From: an uncultured Bacilli bacterium
Lineage (GTDB): Bacteria; Bacillota_I; Bacilli_A; RFN20; DUOF01
Assembly (NCBI GenBank): GCA_934183255.1
Contig: CAKPSD010000002.1
Location: 1 to 64,000 of the forward strand
Direction: 5' to 3'
DNA length: 64,000 nucleotides
The position numbers and the translations under genes were made by a program. Below, in pieces: positions 25,451-33,188 of this stretch; position 1 is the stretch's first letter, and every line of letters starts with the position of its first letter. Under the pieces are notes generated by a model that was not told the DNA's origin, did not search any database, and saw only the letters and a program-made list of their open reading frames with translations.

Positions 25451-25589
25451 AAAATAGAGAGCGTAGAAGGTGTAAAAAAGCGATTATAATTAATCGCCTA
25501 GAGTAAAGAAAAAGATTGGCTAGTAACCAATCTCTTTTCATAGTTTGATAACTTTACACAAAGTTTTTTACACTCTCATCGCCTATTTT
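25451..25589. other. Long-range folded intergenic element (three-way junction)
   Basis: The whole tail-to-tail gap between pdp and the unknown 114-aa gene can fold on itself. The outer stem pairs 25451-25457 with 25583-25589, 25461-25463 with 25580-25582, and 25470-25479 with 25564-25573 (10 perfect pairs). Inside are a perfect 7-bp hairpin (25480-25486 with 25491-25497) and a second arm (25503-25508 with 25552-25557) topped by a hairpin (25513-25519 with 25527-25533). The right foot overlaps the stop of the minus-strand gene. It could be a structured RNA, a complex bidirectional terminator or a small palindromic mobile element. No known class was recognised. Confidence 0.6.
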
Positions 25590-25927
25590 TGTAATTTTCT
25601 ATCATCATCAACTATATCTAGTTGTTTTTTATAAAAGTTTTCTACATCTTCTTTTGTAGCTTCTTTTACATCAATTTTAGCATCTTGAGTAGCTCTAAAT
25701 TTTTCTTTTATGCTATTTATTTTATCTATAGACATAAATGTTTCATCTATCTTTTCTTCAATAATTTGATCTTTTTTTAACTTTGATTCAGTAATATTTT
25801 GTACTTTATCACTTTGTTCTACTTTTAACTTTGTACTTTCAGCTTTTTTCTTTAACCTTTTTGTACCTAAATAAAGTATAGTAGTAAGTGCAGCTATTCC
25901 AACAAATATTAAAATAATTGTTAACAT
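25583..25927 (-). CDS. N-terminally membrane-anchored protein, 114 aa
   Basis: Not recognised. One hydrophobic segment (about residues 2-20, ending in YLGTKRLKKK) anchors an otherwise charged, helical cytoplasmic part rich in Lys, Glu and Asp. A ribosome binding site (AAGGTG) precedes the ATG. It is third in a cassette of membrane-anchored proteins, 11 bases after the 367-aa coiled-coil gene. Its stop codon lies within the right foot of the folded intergenic element. Confidence 0.7.
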   Translation of the reverse strand: MLTIILIFVGIAALTTILYLGTKRLKKKAESTKLKVEQSDKVQNITESKLKKDQIIEEKIDETFMSIDKINSIKEKFRATQDAKIDVKEATKEDVENFYKKQLDIVDDDRKLQK

Positions 25928-25938
25928 TATTTAGCACC

Positions 25939-27042
25939 TTATTTTGTCTTTTTAACTTGTAGTTTGTTTTCTATTATATCTTTAACAACTCCAGTGATAC
26001 TCTCCTTTAATGTCTTATCATCAACGTTGCCTTCATTAATTATTGTATTATATATTTCAGCTACTATTTTAGTTCTAGCAGCAGGTGTAATTCTATATGT
26101 AACTTTTGTTTCAGTATTCTTTGTAATATTTTCAACAATATTAACAAATTCCTTTGATTCAAAATAAGTGTTTAACTTAGTAACAAAAATTGTTTTTATA
26201 TCATCTTCTGTTAATCCATTTTTTTCTAACTCATCAACTTTATTTTTTAAACCAACTAAATCTAATTTTTCAAGCATTTTCAAATCATATCCATGCTCTT
26301 CTAGTTTACTTTCTACTTTTTGCATACTTTCACTTAATTTTTTAGTATTAGTCTTTAAACCTTCTATAGTTTCCATAACATAACTCATATGACTATTAAC
26401 ACTCATATTAGCAATGCTTTCATCTAAACCAGCTTCATACATTTCTGCATCAGACATAAATGATTGCTTATTTTCTAATAATTGTTTTTCTAATACACCT
26501 AATTTTCTTCTTAATGCTACAATTTGTTTAGAAACATTTGATTCATTAAGTCCATAAAATTTATCTAATTTTTCTTCTGTCAATGATTTAAGACTTAAGT
26601 ATTTATCAATCTTTTCACAAACGTTAGGAATTAGTTTTTCATTAAATGCTTTATTATTCATAAGTTCTTCTAAACTATTACCATTGTTAAATTGTTTTGT
26701 TGCTGCATTAGTAAGAATAGCTCTTAAGTATTTTTCTTTTTCCTTATCATTACCAACTAATTTCTTTACTTCTTTACTATTCATTTTAGCATTAACAGCT
26801 TCTTCAACTGTTAATTTATTTTCTTCAACAGTATCAACTACTTCTCTATCTTCTTCGTTAACACGTTGCTCTTCTATAGAACGATTTTTTTCCTTGTTAT
26901 TTTCTTCATTTGTTTCACTTGTTGTATTTGTATCATTTGCTACTCTTGCATTAGAATTTCTTCTAATAGCAGTCACAACAGCACCACCTAAAAAACTAAG
27001 GCCAAATGCAGCAGCTATTCCAACAATAACTATTCCAAACAT
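25939..27042 (-). CDS. membrane-anchored coiled-coil protein, 367 aa
   Basis: Not recognised. A Gly/Ala-rich N-terminal membrane helix (about residues 3-26, IVGIAAAFGLSFLGGAVV) is followed by an RRNS stop, a low-complexity Asn/Thr/Glu linker (about 30-75) and then long helices with coiled-coil character (about 150-270). The protein should sit on the cytoplasmic face of the membrane as an extended rod. The C-terminal part (about 300-365) looks like a compact helical domain. AAGGTGG precedes the ATG. It is the middle gene of a three-gene cassette in which every product has an N-terminal membrane segment. Confidence 0.72.
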   Translation of the reverse strand: MFGIVIVGIAAAFGLSFLGGAVVTAIRRNSNARVANDTNTTSETNEENNKEKNRSIEEQRVNEEDREVVDTVEENKLTVEEAVNAKMNSKEVKKLVGNDKEKEKYLRAILTNAATKQFNNGNSLEELMNNKAFNEKLIPNVCEKIDKYLSLKSLTEEKLDKFYGLNESNVSKQIVALRRKLGVLEKQLLENKQSFMSDAEMYEAGLDESIANMSVNSHMSYVMETIEGLKTNTKKLSESMQKVESKLEEHGYDLKMLEKLDLVGLKNKVDELEKNGLTEDDIKTIFVTKLNTYFESKEFVNIVENITKNTETKVTYRITPAARTKIVAEIYNTIINEGNVDDKTLKESITGVVKDIIENKLQVKKTK

Positions 27043-27056
27043 ATTATTACACCACC

Positions 27057-27425
27057 TTATCTACTTACTCTTTTTGTATTTTCTTTATCAGGAGTATTAA
27101 CATTTATAATTTCTTCACTTTCTACTTGCTCATTAACAGGAATATTTTCCATTTCTTCGCTACGATTTAAAGCACGTACTTTTTTTCTAGAGTTTGATTT
27201 TTGAACTGTGCTATTTTTATTTTTTAACTTATTAACCAAAGCAACACTACTTTCTATACCAGCAGCAACTACATCAGCACCAATTGCTAATACTAAGAAA
27301 TCTCTAAACATAGTAACAGAACCTGTAATAAAATATCCTGCAACAGCTAATAATGCAGATCCAAGAACAGTTAATCCAACTCTTAATAATGGTTTTCTCT
27401 TCTTTGCACTTTGTTCATTTTTCAT
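27057..27425 (-). CDS. small membrane protein with basic cytoplasmic tail, 122 aa
   Basis: Not recognised. Two hydrophobic segments (about residues 15-33, GLTVLGSALLAVAGYFI, and 38-60, DFLVLAIGADVVAAGI) form a hairpin; both ends should be cytoplasmic. The C-terminal half is hydrophilic, Lys-rich and then acidic. ATG at 27425 is chosen because GGTGAGGTG lies 8 bases before it; the frame stays open further upstream. It leads the cassette with the 367-aa and 114-aa membrane-anchored proteins. Confidence 0.7.
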   Translation of the reverse strand: MKNEQSAKKRKPLLRVGLTVLGSALLAVAGYFITGSVTMFRDFLVLAIGADVVAAGIESSVALVNKLKNKNSTVQKSNSRKKVRALNRSEEMENIPVNEQVESEEIINVNTPDKENTKRVSR

Positions 27426-27522
27426 AATAAACACCTCACCTATTTTTTCTATCATAATTATAACATCTACAGCCAAAATTTCAACTATATTTTTATATTG
27501 AGCTTATTTTTCCTACATAATT

Positions 27523-27951
27523 TTATAAAATTAATGTAAAAGGTCCATCATTAACTAAGTAAACTTTCATATCAGCGCCAAATATTCCAGTAGATACATT
27601 AAATCCATTTTGCCTAATTCTCTCATTAAATAATTCATATAAATAAATCGCTTTATCTTTTTTAGCAGCATTAGAAAAACCTGGCCTATTACTACTAGTA
27701 TCTGCGCACAAAGTAAATTGAGATACAGATAAAATTTCACCATTTACATCTTTTAATGATAAATTTGTCTTATCATTCTCATCTTTAAAAACTCTTAACT
27801 TACATATTTTATCAGCCATTTTAATTACATCTTTTTCACAATCATTTTCAAATACACCAACCAATAAAAGATATCCTTTGTTGATTTCACTAACTATTTT
27901 ACTATTAACTTCTACACTAGCTTTATTTACAACCTGAAGTACAACTTTCAC
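27523..27951 (-). CDS. dtd: D-aminoacyl-tRNA deacylase
   Basis: A 142-aa enzyme that removes D-amino acids (and Gly) mischarged on tRNA. The active-site motifs are LSVSQFTLCADTSSNRPGF (about residues 78-96, the SQFTL motif) and the C-terminal GPFTL, equivalent to the conserved Gly-cisPro loop. Length matches the usual 145-150. GTG at 27951 is chosen: AGGTGA precedes it, and MKVVLQ is the usual family beginning, close to MRAVVQR. It is divergent from rarA. It stands alone after the membrane cassette promoter region. Confidence 0.95.
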   Translation of the reverse strand: MKVVLQVVNKASVEVNSKIVSEINKGYLLLVGVFENDCEKDVIKMADKICKLRVFKDENDKTNLSLKDVNGEILSVSQFTLCADTSSNRPGFSNAAKKDKAIYLYELFNERIRQNGFNVSTGIFGADMKVYLVNDGPFTLIL

Positions 27952-28055
27952 AATAATCACCTAAAATAAGTTTACTACAATCAAATTTATTTTCAATAAA
28001 TAAATGACTATTTCAAACTTTACAATTATAATATATGTGATTGGATGTGAATTTA

Positions 28056-29318
28056 ATGATTAAAGAACCTTTAGCATATAGATTAAGACCAACAACTTTA
28101 GATGAAGTATATGGGCAAGAACACTTAACAGATGAATTTGGTTTTATAAGAAAATGTATTGAAAGCAAAACTATATTTTCAATGATTTTTTATGGTAATC
28201 CAGGATGTGGAAAAACAACACTTGCTACTATAATAGCAAACAGTTTAAATTTACATTATAGATTTCTTAACGCAACTACTTCCAACAAAAAAGACATGGA
28301 AATTGTAATTGAAGAAGCAAAAATGTATGGACATTTAGTAGTAATAATTGATGAGGTACACCGTTTGAATAAGGATAAACAAGATTATCTTTTATCTTAT
28401 ATTGAAAGTGGAATAATAACTTTAATTGGTGCAACTACGGCTAACCCATACCATGCAATTAACCCAGCAATTAGATCTAGATGTCATATATTAGAAATAA
28501 AACCATTAAATAAAGATGCTATAGTAAAAATCCTAAAAAATGCCTTAGTAAGTGAAAAAGGATTAAATAACATATATACATGCGACGATGAAGTATTAAA
28601 TATTCTTGCTAGTAAAAGCAATGGTGATGTAAGATTTGCTTTAAATAATTTAGAAGTACTTTCTATGACATGCAAAAATAATACAATAACTATTGATGAT
28701 TTAAAAAGAAATGTAAGAATACCTAATTATATGTTTGATAAAAATGAAGATGGTTATTATAACACTCTAAGTGCTTTCCAAAAGTCAATAAGAGGTAGCG
28801 ATGTAAATGCTGCGCTATTTTACCTTGCTAGATTATGTGAAGCTGAAGATTTAACTTCTATTGAAAGAAGATTACTAGTAACTGCTTATGAAGATGTAGG
28901 CCTAGCTAATCCTAGTGCTGTAGATCGTGCTTACAATGCTATAGAAACTGCTAAAAAAGTAGGATTTCCAGAAGCTGTTATTCCTCTTTCATTCGCTGTT
29001 ATCGACTTAACACTATCTCCAAAATCAAAAAGTGCATGTTTATCTATTAACAAAGCTTTAGATTTATACAAACAAAAACCTCTTGACATGCCTGATTATT
29101 TACATTTAACTCCAATTGGGTTAAAAGATAATCAAAAATATCCATATGACAAAAGTGATGCATGGGTAAAAATCGCTTATATGCCACAAGAAATAAGAAA
29201 AGAAAAGTTATATGAATACGCTACTAGTGGAAACTATGAAAAAGCTCTAGTCGACAATTATTTAAAATTATCAAAAATAGAAAGAACCTATAACCTAGAA
29301 GAAATAAATAAAAATTAA
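28056..29318 (+). CDS. rarA: replication-associated recombination protein A
   Basis: A 420-aa AAA+ ATPase (RarA/MgsA) that acts at stalled replication forks. It starts with the signature LAYRLRPTTLDEVYGQEHL. Walker A is GNPGCGKTT (about residue 45), Walker B is VVIIDEVHRLNK (about 100), and the sensor region reads GATTANPYH. The C-terminal MgsA tetramerisation domain contains AFQKSIRGSDVNAALFYLARL. ATG at 28056 follows GGATGTGA; longer TTG/GTG starts are possible but less likely. It runs convergent into spoVAF, with which it overlaps by 4 bases at the stops. Confidence 0.95.
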   Translation: MIKEPLAYRLRPTTLDEVYGQEHLTDEFGFIRKCIESKTIFSMIFYGNPGCGKTTLATIIANSLNLHYRFLNATTSNKKDMEIVIEEAKMYGHLVVIIDEVHRLNKDKQDYLLSYIESGIITLIGATTANPYHAINPAIRSRCHILEIKPLNKDAIVKILKNALVSEKGLNNIYTCDDEVLNILASKSNGDVRFALNNLEVLSMTCKNNTITIDDLKRNVRIPNYMFDKNEDGYYNTLSAFQKSIRGSDVNAALFYLARLCEAEDLTSIERRLLVTAYEDVGLANPSAVDRAYNAIETAKKVGFPEAVIPLSFAVIDLTLSPKSKSACLSINKALDLYKQKPLDMPDYLHLTPIGLKDNQKYPYDKSDAWVKIAYMPQEIRKEKLYEYATSGNYEKALVDNYLKLSKIERTYNLEEINKN

Positions 29319-30661
29319 TTAACTGTTGGTCTAAATAATATTTTCATAAATTGTTTAAAGTTAAAAGGAAGAAGTGGGTACAAATATGGCATACCATATG
29401 TTTTTATTGCACCTAATAATACAATAAGTAATGTAAAACCTATTAAAAATCCAACTGATCCAAATAATCCAACCATTAATATTAATAATAATTTAACTAT
29501 TTTATTAGCTAAGGATAATTCATATGAAGGAGTAGCAAATCCTCCAATTGAAGAAATAGAACAATATAATAATATTTCTGATTGAAACAAACCTATATCA
29601 ACCGCCATCTGACCCAAAATTAAAGTAGCTATTAATCCCATCGCACTAGATAAATGATTTGGAGTATGAATAGTTGCTATTCTAAGTAACTCTATAACTA
29701 ACTCTACTATTATTATTTGAAGTAATACCGGTATTGGTGATTCATTACTTAGTTTAATAAAAATATTACTAGTGAATGTATCATTATTCAAAGTAAGCAT
29801 CCATAAAGGAACTAAAAACACCGATATCAAAATAGCAAAATATCTAAGCAATCTTATAAAAGTACCAATACTAGGAACTTGCCTATATTCCTCTATATGC
29901 TTTGTATGTTCAAATAATGTAGTTGGAGTAATTATAACACTTGATGAAGTATCAACAATAATAGCAATATGTCCCTTTAAAAGATGCGCTGCTACTATAT
30001 CGGGTCTTTCACTATATCTTACAAGAGGAAATGGGTTAAAATTTTGCTTAAAGATTTTTTCTTCAAGTGCTCTATCCGACATAACTAAACCATCTATTTT
30101 AGTAGTGGTGATTTTTTCAATAATCTTTTTTAAACTACTTTTATTAACCCTATTATCCATATAAGCTACAACTACATCAGTTTTTGAATTTTCACCTACT
30201 TTAAATATTTCACATCTAAAGTTTTCACTTCTAATTCTTCTCCTAAGAAGTCCTACATTTGTAATAATATTTTCATTAAACCCATCTTTACTTCCTCTAA
30301 TTGTCTTTTCTGTATCTGGTTCATCTATACTTCTACTAGGATAACTTCTAGTTTCTACAACATATATTTTTTCATCACAAAGCAAAACACTCATTCCACT
30401 ACTAACAGCTAAAAAAGCCTTATAAAGATCTTCTTGTAATTCAATAGAACCACTACTAATTTGTTCTTCTATATATTTTTTATTACTCATAAGCATAAGT
30501 GAAACATTCATTTCATTTATTCTTTCTGAATTTGCTAAACTGGATAAAAAATACAATATTATTTTATTATCTTTATTAACAACTCTTCTTATAACATCAA
30601 AATTGGTATCAATATTTAATAATTCAGCAAGTTTTCTATCTATCTCATTATAGTATTTCAT
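29315..30661 (-). CDS. spoVAF: SpoVAF / GerA-type spore germination membrane protein
   Basis: A 448-aa member of the GerA A-subunit family. The N-terminal domain (about residues 1-220) contains the motifs RSYPSRSIDEPDTEKTIRG and FNENIITNVGLLRRRI. Five or so membrane helices follow (about 250-430). Because it closes a spoVAC-AD-AE run and overlaps spoVAE by 4 bases, SpoVAF is preferred over a nutrient receptor GerAA; no gerB or gerC gene follows. SpoVAF forms a channel with other partners that speeds ion release during germination in Bacillus. Expected in the spore inner membrane. Confidence 0.9.
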   Translation of the reverse strand: MKYYNEIDRKLAELLNIDTNFDVIRRVVNKDNKIILYFLSSLANSERINEMNVSLMLMSNKKYIEEQISSGSIELQEDLYKAFLAVSSGMSVLLCDEKIYVVETRSYPSRSIDEPDTEKTIRGSKDGFNENIITNVGLLRRRIRSENFRCEIFKVGENSKTDVVVAYMDNRVNKSSLKKIIEKITTTKIDGLVMSDRALEEKIFKQNFNPFPLVRYSERPDIVAAHLLKGHIAIIVDTSSSVIITPTTLFEHTKHIEEYRQVPSIGTFIRLLRYFAILISVFLVPLWMLTLNNDTFTSNIFIKLSNESPIPVLLQIIIVELVIELLRIATIHTPNHLSSAMGLIATLILGQMAVDIGLFQSEILLYCSISSIGGFATPSYELSLANKIVKLLLILMVGLFGSVGFLIGFTLLIVLLGAIKTYGMPYLYPLLPFNFKQFMKILFRPTVN

Positions 30662-31011
30662 GATTTAGGTTTAAAAATCACTGCTACTAAAAAAGCAAAT
30701 AAAATAGCACTAGTAATACCAGTAGCTGTCATATCAAATAATCCTGATGCAACCCCAAGTATTCCCTTCCCATTTATCATAGATTCATTAGCTGCGTGCA
30801 TTAAAGAATGCCCAAAACTAGTGATAGGTAAACTTGCTCCAACCTTAGAAACTTTTAATAACTCATCATATATACCAAATAAATCTAAACATGCCCCAAT
30901 AACAACAAATAAACTAGTAATATGTCCTGGTGTAAGTTTAGTGTTGTCATAAATTATTTGTCCAATCATACAAATTATTCCACAAACTAAAAAGGATAGT
31001 AAATAAGTCAT
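30658..31011 (-). CDS. spoVAE: stage V sporulation protein AE (SpoVAEb type)
   Basis: A 117-aa membrane protein with three helices, part of the inner-membrane channel that takes up and releases dipicolinic acid with Ca2+. It contains HITSLFVVIGACLDLFGIYD and GASLPITSFGHSLMHAA, the typical SpoVAEb motifs. ATG at 31011 overlaps the TGA of spoVAD (ATGA) and has GGAGGTG upstream, inside spoVAD; an earlier in-frame GTG is less likely. It overlaps spoVAF by 4 bases. Related in sequence to SpoVAC (same SFGHSL/GFANSL pattern). Confidence 0.93.
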   Translation of the reverse strand: MTYLLSFLVCGIICMIGQIIYDNTKLTPGHITSLFVVIGACLDLFGIYDELLKVSKVGASLPITSFGHSLMHAANESMINGKGILGVASGLFDMTATGITSAILFAFLVAVIFKPKS

Positions 31012-32000
31012 TCGCACACCTCCAAACTAACTGCATGTGCAATACATGGTATAGTTTCTTTTTGTTGTATTAATGTAGGTGAAAGCAAAGCACCTGTAGC
31101 TATTATTAAAACTCTTTTTAACTCTTTTTTATGCATTTTATCTAAAATATAGCTATAACTAGTTAAAGCGCAACAAGCACATCCACTTCCTCCTGCAAAT
31201 ACTTTCTGATTTTTTGTATCAAATAAAATTAGCCCACAATCATCATAATTTTTTAATTCAATGTTATCTTTTTTAAATAATTCAATTATTACTTTTTTCC
31301 CATAAGTAGATAAATCTCCAGTTAAAATTAAATCATAATAAGAAGGTTCCCTATTTAAATCTTTAAAATGTTGACTCATTGTTTTATAAGCAGCAGGGGC
31401 CATTGCAACACCCATATTATTAGCATCATTAAATTCATAATCTACAACCTCACCAATAGTAGCGCTAGTAACCATAATATCACTTTTTTCATTACTTACT
31501 ATTATAGCTCCAGCTCCAGTTGCAGTATATGTAGTAGTTTCTGGTTTTTGCACTCCATATTCTGTTGGATATCTATATTGCCTTTCAGCAGTAGCGTTAT
31601 GAGATGAAGTAAAAGCCATTGCTCTTAAAGCATATCCAGCATTAACGTAACTTGATGCAAGTGCTAAAGTTAACATAGATGATGAACAAGCACCAAATGT
31701 CCCAATAAGCGGTATTTTATAATCACGAGAAACATAAGAACAAGAAGTAATTTGATTTAATAAATCTCCTCCAAACATAATATCAATATCTTTTTCATAT
31801 AACTTAGTCTTTTTAAAAACAGTATCTACTGCCTCTTTTAGCATCTTTTGTTCTGCTTGTTCAAAAGTTTTACACTCACAATATAAATCTTTATAAGTGT
31901 TATCAAAATATTTACCTAATGGTCCTTCCTTTTCAATAGGTCCTGCAACAGTGGCACTTCCTCTTACATAAACATCTTTAAAAACAAGTGAATTAAACAT
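31008..32000 (-). CDS. spoVAD: stage V sporulation protein AD
   Basis: A 330-aa thiolase-fold protein that binds dipicolinic acid on the cytoplasmic side of the SpoVA channel. The start SLVFKDVYVRGSATVAGPIEKEGPLG and the Cys-containing GTFGACSSSMLTLALA match the thiolase-like family; SAHNA-type DPA-site residues are represented by TSSHNATAERQYRYPTE. Its length matches the 338-aa B. subtilis protein. It overlaps spoVAC by one base and spoVAE by 4, so the operon is read as one coupled unit. Confidence 0.95.
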   Translation of the reverse strand: MFNSLVFKDVYVRGSATVAGPIEKEGPLGKYFDNTYKDLYCECKTFEQAEQKMLKEAVDTVFKKTKLYEKDIDIMFGGDLLNQITSCSYVSRDYKIPLIGTFGACSSSMLTLALASSYVNAGYALRAMAFTSSHNATAERQYRYPTEYGVQKPETTTYTATGAGAIIVSNEKSDIMVTSATIGEVVDYEFNDANNMGVAMAPAAYKTMSQHFKDLNREPSYYDLILTGDLSTYGKKVIIELFKKDNIELKNYDDCGLILFDTKNQKVFAGGSGCACCALTSYSYILDKMHKKELKRVLIIATGALLSPTLIQQKETIPCIAHAVSLEVCE

Positions 32001-32452
32001 TATAAAGTACCCCCTAAAATATGAACAATATATCTTATGATACCTAAAATGTATGCACTAACTATGCCATAAGTAATAACGCTTCCTGCTAATTTGAACA
32101 TATTAGAACCTATACCATAAATTAACCCTTCACTTTTACTCTCTAATGCACTTGAAGTTAAAGAGTTAGCAAACCCAGATATAGGTATAAATGTACCTGC
32201 ACCTGTTTTTTGAGCTATTTTATCAAAAACACCAAAACCAGTTAATAATGCTGTAATAAAAATAATAGAAACAAGCATTAATGAAATGGCATCCTTTGCT
32301 TCTACTTTCAATGCTAGTGTATACAAATCATAAAATCCTTGACCTATAATAGCCATTATTCCTCCACTAATAAAAGCAATAACAGCTCTTCCTAACTTGT
32401 CTTTTTTATTTTCTGTTTTTTTTACAATATCATTAAATCTTTGCTTATTCAT
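32000..32452 (-). CDS. spoVAC: stage V sporulation protein AC
   Basis: A 150-aa integral membrane protein with about four helices, the mechanosensitive-channel component of the SpoVA dipicolinate system. The motifs are GGIMAIIGQGFYD, TGFGVFDKIAQKTGAGT and FIPISGFANSLTSSALE. The second of two in-frame ATGs (32452) is chosen because GGGGA would otherwise be only one base away. It is the first spoVA gene here; spoVAA and spoVAB are absent, as in many Clostridia and deep Bacilli. A candidate sigma-G-like promoter lies upstream. Confidence 0.94.
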   Translation of the reverse strand: MNKQRFNDIVKKTENKKDKLGRAVIAFISGGIMAIIGQGFYDLYTLALKVEAKDAISLMLVSIIFITALLTGFGVFDKIAQKTGAGTFIPISGFANSLTSSALESKSEGLIYGIGSNMFKLAGSVITYGIVSAYILGIIRYIVHILGGTL

Positions 32453-32472
32453 ATTCATTCCCCATTCTTTAT

Positions 32473-32501
32473 TATTATTTGTAAGAATGAATATTTGATA
32501 C
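32473..32501 (-). promoter_or_regulatory. Candidate sigma-G promoter of spoVA
   Basis: On the minus strand GTATC (32497-32501), a 17-base spacer and AATAATA (32473-32479) match the sigma-G pattern GYATR / CATNHTA at 4 of 5 and 6 of 7 positions. Sigma G drives spoVA in B. subtilis. In DNA this AT-rich the match is suggestive only. Confidence 0.35.
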
Positions 32502-33188
32502 TTATACTAATTTAAAAATAAGATATAAAACTAATAAATGACTTGGATAAAAAGCATAAAATAAATATTTAAAATTATGTTTACCCTTCTTGTCATTATA
32601 TAAAGATATAAATAATATTGGTAAAAATAGTCCAATATTTACTATTAACCAAGCTATATTTTTATATATTAAAGTATTAATTGTAATATAAATGATACAC
32701 AAAAGAGTATAGATAGTATAAGCATACTTTCTTTCATTTATAAGATAGAATACTAAACTAATAAGAATGCCTATTACTCCCCAATCACAAAAATAACTTA
32801 GTATAAGGCATAAAAACATAAGACTATATTTAATAATTTTTTTATCACATTTATCAAATATCAAAATAGTTAAAAAGGATAAAAATAAAGTAAATATTAC
32901 ATTATAATTACTAAATAAAAATATTTTATCACTCATTAATAAAGAATAAGGAATTTGAGAAATTAAAGCAAATATTAATAATCTAAGCCCATACTTTTTC
33001 TTGTTACTTGTATATTTATACCCATTTGCTATACCAAAAAACATAATAGGTGCACATATTCTCCCTATTATTCTAAAAATATAATACAAAAAATTATTTG
33101 TTCTAATAAACAAGTACGCTACATGATCTAATAACATAGATAATATAGCAATAATTTTTAAAGAATTATTATTTAATATTTTTTTCAT
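32502..33188 (-). CDS. TraX family membrane protein
   Basis: A 228-aa protein with about seven membrane helices. The start SLKIIAILSMLLDHVAYLF, the motif RIIGRICAPIMFFGIANGY and the C-terminal YAFYPSHLLVLYLI match the TraX family (PF05857), named after an F-plasmid pilin acetylation factor but common on Firmicute chromosomes, where the role is not known. ATG at 33188 follows AGGTGAAGAG and lies 20 bases inside the helD-like gene end, so the two are coupled. No plasmid or conjugation genes are nearby. Confidence 0.85.
   Translation of the reverse strand: MKKILNNNSLKIIAILSMLLDHVAYLFIRTNNFLYYIFRIIGRICAPIMFFGIANGYKYTSNKKKYGLRLLIFALISQIPYSLLMSDKIFLFSNYNVIFTLFLSFLTILIFDKCDKKIIKYSLMFLCLILSYFCDWGVIGILISLVFYLINERKYAYTIYTLLCIIYITINTLIYKNIAWLIVNIGLFLPILFISLYNDKKGKHNFKYLFYAFYPSHLLVLYLIFKLV

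Noticed and set aside
32502..33188. TraX-like gene as a sign of a conjugative element
   Set aside because: TraX-family proteins are frequent on Firmicute chromosomes, the gene overlaps a housekeeping operon, and no other transfer gene is nearby.
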